DNA of 8,443 nt from assembly GCA_016931955.1 (NCBI GenBank), contig JAFGDV010000026.1, forward strand, positions 1-8,443. Direction: 5' to 3'. The notes below the pieces were generated by a model, which saw only the letters and a list, made by a program, of their open reading frames with translations, searched no databases and was not told the origin of the DNA. The DNA is from Candidatus Altarchaeota archaeon. Lineage in GTDB: Archaea > Altiarchaeota > Altiarchaeia > IMC4 > QMZM01. Within the stretch, counting starts at the first letter, position 1, and every line of letters begins with the position of its first letter. The translations under genes were made by a program, and so were the position numbers. Positions 6,422 through 8,443 of the stretch are shown piece by piece.

Positions 6422-6799
6422 ATGAAGTTGATAATTGCATACATACAACCAGAAAAACTTGGAGTTGTGAAAAAGGAGCTTGATTCCAGAAAAGTCCACC
6501 GGATGAGCGTCACTAGGGCGAAGGGTTGTGGCCAGCAGAGGGGCTATGTGGAAAGCTACCGCGGCTCCAAGAAGGAGATCACACTTCTTTCCAAGATACG
6601 CCTAGAAATCGCTGTCAACGATGACTTCATTGACACGACAGTTGAAGGCATTGTGAATGCAGCCAAGACAGGTAACTTTGGCGACGGCAAGATCTTTGTC
6701 TTACCATTGGATGAATGCATTCAGATACGCACTGGCGAGACGGGACCTGCTGCGATAGGTGGTATCAGTAGATATGTCCCTAGCAGTAAGGATGATTAA
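6422..6799 (+). CDS. glnK: PII protein GlnK, Amt-linked, with Lys at the Tyr51 position
   Basis: PII trimer expected to bind and close the Amt encoded just upstream when nitrogen is plentiful. The 125-residue sequence aligns to E. coli numbering through residue 65. Gln39, Glu44, Arg47 (the residue that enters the AmtB pore) and Lys58 are kept. Position 51 is Lys rather than Tyr, so classical uridylylation is impossible. The ATP motifs TGNFGDGKIFV and CIQIRTGETG are intact. A tail after the conserved AIG adds about 12 residues (SRYVPSSKDD). GAGGTGA at 6409-6415 overlaps the amt stop and sits 6 bases before this ATG, so the two genes are translationally coupled. A T-run terminator follows. Confidence 0.94.
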   Translation: MKLIIAYIQPEKLGVVKKELDSRKVHRMSVTRAKGCGQQRGYVESYRGSKKEITLLSKIRLEIAVNDDFIDTTVEGIVNAAKTGNFGDGKIFVLPLDECIQIRTGETGPAAIGGISRYVPSSKDD

Positions 6800-6836
6800 G
6801 GGGAAACGAGAAATGGCTATTTGAATATTTATTTAA

Positions 6837-6850
6837 TTTTTTTTATTTTT
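6837..6850 (+). terminator. Oligo-T terminator after amt-glnK
   Basis: T8-A-T5 about 40 bases after the glnK stop. Its last bases are also the TATTTTTA box of the glnA promoter, so the end of one unit and the start of the next are fused. Confidence 0.55.
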
Positions 6851-6870
6851 ATTGATGAAATCATTAATAT
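6844..6870 (+). promoter_or_regulatory. Promoter of glnA, copy 3 of the shared nitrogen-promoter block
   Basis: TATTTTTA (6844-6851), 9 bases, TCATTAATAT (6861-6870). Initiation is predicted near 6874, with a leader of about 40 bases and GGGTGA (6904-6909) as ribosome binding site. A second TATA-like run (6888-6897) lies too close to the start codon to serve, since initiation from it would fall inside the gene. Confidence 0.6.
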
Positions 6871-6914
6871 CTGGATATAAGATTAAAAATATATAAAAAT
6901 ATTGGGTGACTCAA

Positions 6915-8258
6915 ATGACCAAAAAAGACGACATGAAAGAAAAGATATTATCTGAAGCAAAGAAAAACAATGTGAAATTTATCAACCTGCAGTTTACCGA
7001 CATGCAGGGGATGATAAAAAGCGTTTCCATCCCAGTGGAACAATTAGAAGAATCGCTTGAAAAAGGAACATGGTTCGACGGATCCTCTATAGAGGGATTT
7101 GCAAGGATATGCGAAAGCGACATGTTCCTAAAGCCCGACCCCGAAACCTTCAGGCTGCTCCCATGGAGGCCCGCAGAGAAAGCAACAGCGAGGATGATGG
7201 CCGACGTCTACGGCTCAGACGGAAAACCATATGAAGGAGACCCACGCTACATCCTAAAGAGGGCTCTGGAAGAAGCCGCTAAAATGGGGTTTAGCTATAA
7301 CACAGGACCAGAACTTGAGTTCTTCCTCTTCAAACCAGACAACGGAAAAGTAGTCCCAGTACCACATGACGTGGCAGGATACTTTGACTTCTCTCCGCGA
7401 GACCTGGCATCAGACGTCAGAAGAAACATAGTCCTAGCCTTGGAAAAGCTAGGAATGCAGGTAGAGATGAGCCACCACGAAGTAGCGCCAGGACAACATG
7501 AAATCGACTTCAGGTACGGTGACGCCCTGACGACGGCAGACAACGCAGTAACCTTTAGATACACCGTGAAGGCTATAGCTAACGCACACGACCTCTACGC
7601 AACGTTCATGCCTAAACCGATCTTCGGGGAAAACGGCAGCGGCATGCACGTACACCAGAGTCTGTTCAAGAATGGAGAAAACGCATTCTTTGACGCAGAA
7701 GACAAGTACAAGCTGTCTGAAACAGCATACGGCTTCATAGCAGGACAGTTGGAGCACGTCAGAGGCATGGCAGCGATACTCAGCCCGACGGTCAACTCAT
7801 ACAAGAGACTGGTTCCAGGATATGAAGCCCCAGTATACATCTGCTGGGGGCAGCGAAACAGATCAGCACTGATAAGGGTTCCAAGATACTCGCAAGGCAG
7901 AGAAAAGTCGACGAGGGCCGAACTAAGGTGCCCAGACCCAAGTTGCAACCCGTATCTGGCGTTCGCCGTAATGCTGATGGCTGGTTTGGATGGCATCAAA
8001 AGAAAACTTAAGCCACCCGCACCAGTAGAAGAAGACGTCTACCACTTTGATGACTGCAAGCTTGATAGCCTGAAGATAGAAACACTCCCAGGTTCCCTTG
8101 AAGAGGCGCTCTGCGAGTTTAAGAAAGACAAGCTGATGCTCGAAGCCCTTGGAAAACACACATATGCGCGCTACATCGAAGCTAAAAAGAGGGAATGGAA
8201 CGACTACAGGATACAGGTGACGGAGTGGGAGATAAAGAGGTATCTTGAGATGCTCTGA
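6915..8258 (+). CDS. glnA: Glutamine synthetase type I (GSI-alpha-like)
   Basis: Dodecameric cytoplasmic enzyme that makes glutamine from glutamate, ammonia and ATP. The 447 residues fit GSI-alpha. The N-terminal beta-grasp domain contains FDGSSIEGFARI with Arg64, at the position of B. subtilis Arg62 that mediates glutamine feedback. The catalytic domain shows GPELEFFLF, EVAPGQHEIDF, NGSGMHVHQSL, the flap NSYKRLVPGYEAP, RNRSALIRVPRY and RAELRCPDPSCNPYLAF, so metal, ATP and glutamate sites are complete. The C-terminal region has no GSI-beta adenylylation segment, so control is expected by feedback, PII or small proteins. I prefer ATG 6915 to the in-frame GTG 6906 because GGGTGA lies 5 bases before the ATG. 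It is monocistronic as far as the window shows, with its own promoter. Confidence 0.96.
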   Translation: MTKKDDMKEKILSEAKKNNVKFINLQFTDMQGMIKSVSIPVEQLEESLEKGTWFDGSSIEGFARICESDMFLKPDPETFRLLPWRPAEKATARMMADVYGSDGKPYEGDPRYILKRALEEAAKMGFSYNTGPELEFFLFKPDNGKVVPVPHDVAGYFDFSPRDLASDVRRNIVLALEKLGMQVEMSHHEVAPGQHEIDFRYGDALTTADNAVTFRYTVKAIANAHDLYATFMPKPIFGENGSGMHVHQSLFKNGENAFFDAEDKYKLSETAYGFIAGQLEHVRGMAAILSPTVNSYKRLVPGYEAPVYICWGQRNRSALIRVPRYSQGREKSTRAELRCPDPSCNPYLAFAVMLMAGLDGIKRKLKPPAPVEEDVYHFDDCKLDSLKIETLPGSLEEALCEFKKDKLMLEALGKHTYARYIEAKKREWNDYRIQVTEWEIKRYLEML

Positions 8259-8269
8259 TCTTCTTTTAT

Positions 8270-8325
8270 CCCCATAGATGCGGAGTCACCCTATATAATG
8301 CCTTATTTCAGGCTCTCCATCGGGG
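8270..8325. repeat. Imperfect long stem with TATA-like core downstream of glnA
   Basis: CCCC (8270-8273), GAT (8277-8279) and GGAG (8282-8285) pair in order with CTCC (8315-8318), ATC (8319-8321) and GGGG (8322-8325), with bulges ATA and GC on the left arm. The loop contains CTATATAA (8291-8298), a good archaeal TATA box. It may be a transcript-end structure of glnA, part of a mobile-element end, or the promoter of a gene to the right. Confidence 0.35.
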
Positions 8326-8338
8326 AAAATATCAACAA

Positions 8339-8443
8339 CCACACCCTAAAGGGTGCGGTATGAACTTACAAAGTCGGCAAGTATGAGGCATTCATCTGCG
8401 ACTTCAAAGTCGCAGTACAAGAAAGTGCCATGCACTTTCTGTA
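8339..8443. repeat. Cluster of three hairpins, possible IS200/IS605-like end
   Basis: Three tight inverted repeats follow each other. The first, CCACACCC-TAAA-GGGTGCGG (8339-8358), has one A-C mismatch. The second, CTGCGACT-TCAA-AGTCGCAG (8396-8415), is perfect. The third pairs AGAAAGTGC (8420-8428) with GCACTTTCT (8432-8440) across CAT. The first has the same stem length, loop and trailing TAT as the hairpin at 45-64. Serial hairpins with short loops are characteristic of IS200/IS605-type ends and REP-like derivatives; the window stops inside the cluster. No gene is confidently visible in 8259-8443, though one frame is open from 8353 to the edge. Confidence 0.45.

Noticed and set aside
6885-6900. 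AAAATATATAAAAATA as the glnA TATA box
   Set aside because: It lies only about 20 bases before the ATG and on top of the ribosome binding site region; the box at 6844 gives a normal leader.
8353-8443. Possible start of a partial gene (GTG 8353 or ATG 8383, open to the edge) after the TATA-like 8291-8298
   Set aside because: At most 30 codons are visible, two other frames are comparably plausible, and the bases are occupied by three perfect or near-perfect hairpins, which favours non-coding structure.
8396-8443. Hairpin series as a CRISPR array
   Set aside because: The stems differ in sequence from one another and there are no equal-length repeats and spacers.

Overview
The window is archaeal and holds an almost complete ammonium-assimilation (GS-GOGAT) island. 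The archaeal signs are a glutamate synthase split into three separate polypeptides, promoters with A/T-rich TATA elements 25-30 bases before the predicted transcript start, oligo-T terminators, an Lrp/AsnC gene whose TATA box predicts a leaderless mRNA, and strong GGAGGTGA ribosome binding sites matching an archaeal 16S 3' end. Codon use (AGG/AGA Arg, ATA Ile), moderate GC in genes and AT-rich gaps fit a euryarchaeon, perhaps a methanogen of the Methanomassiliicoccales or Methanosarcinales type. The sequence alone does not fix the lineage.

Layout. Bases 1-74 are a nested hairpin resembling an IS200/IS605 (TnpB-type) transposon end, abutting the first gene. Bases 83-3956 (+) form an operon: glutamine amidotransferase subunit (GlxB-like), ferredoxin/FMN synthase subunit (GlxD-like), GXGXG subunit (GlxC-like) and a PII protein. 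The gene ends overlap by 4 bases or lie 2 and 24 bases apart. Convergent to it, ending only 10 bases away, is an Lrp/AsnC regulator (3967-4419, -). Bases 4420-4620 are a regulatory gap with divergent promoters. An 80-residue small protein of unknown function follows (4621-4863, +), then a T10 terminator, an ammonium transporter with its own PII protein (5022-6799), a second T-run terminator, and type I glutamine synthetase (6915-8258). The last 185 bases carry an imperfect long stem with a TATA-like core and three tight hairpins. The first of these has the same geometry as the hairpin at the left edge.

How it works together. Amt brings in ammonium, gated by its cotranscribed GlnK. GlnA makes glutamine. 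The split GOGAT takes the glutamine amide by its Ntn amidotransferase, channels ammonia to 2-oxoglutarate on FMN and makes glutamate. No NAD(P)H subunit (GltD) is present here, so ferredoxin is the likely donor. The second PII protein sits in the GOGAT operon and has a T-loop complementary in its losses to the Amt-linked one.

Most interesting observations: (i) a shared promoter block, TATTTTTA-N9-TCAyTAwTAT with identical spacing, before the small protein, amt and glnA, suggesting one regulon that includes an undescribed small protein; (ii) two PII paralogues with reciprocal T-loop changes; (iii) transposon-end-like hairpins of the same design on both flanks of the island.
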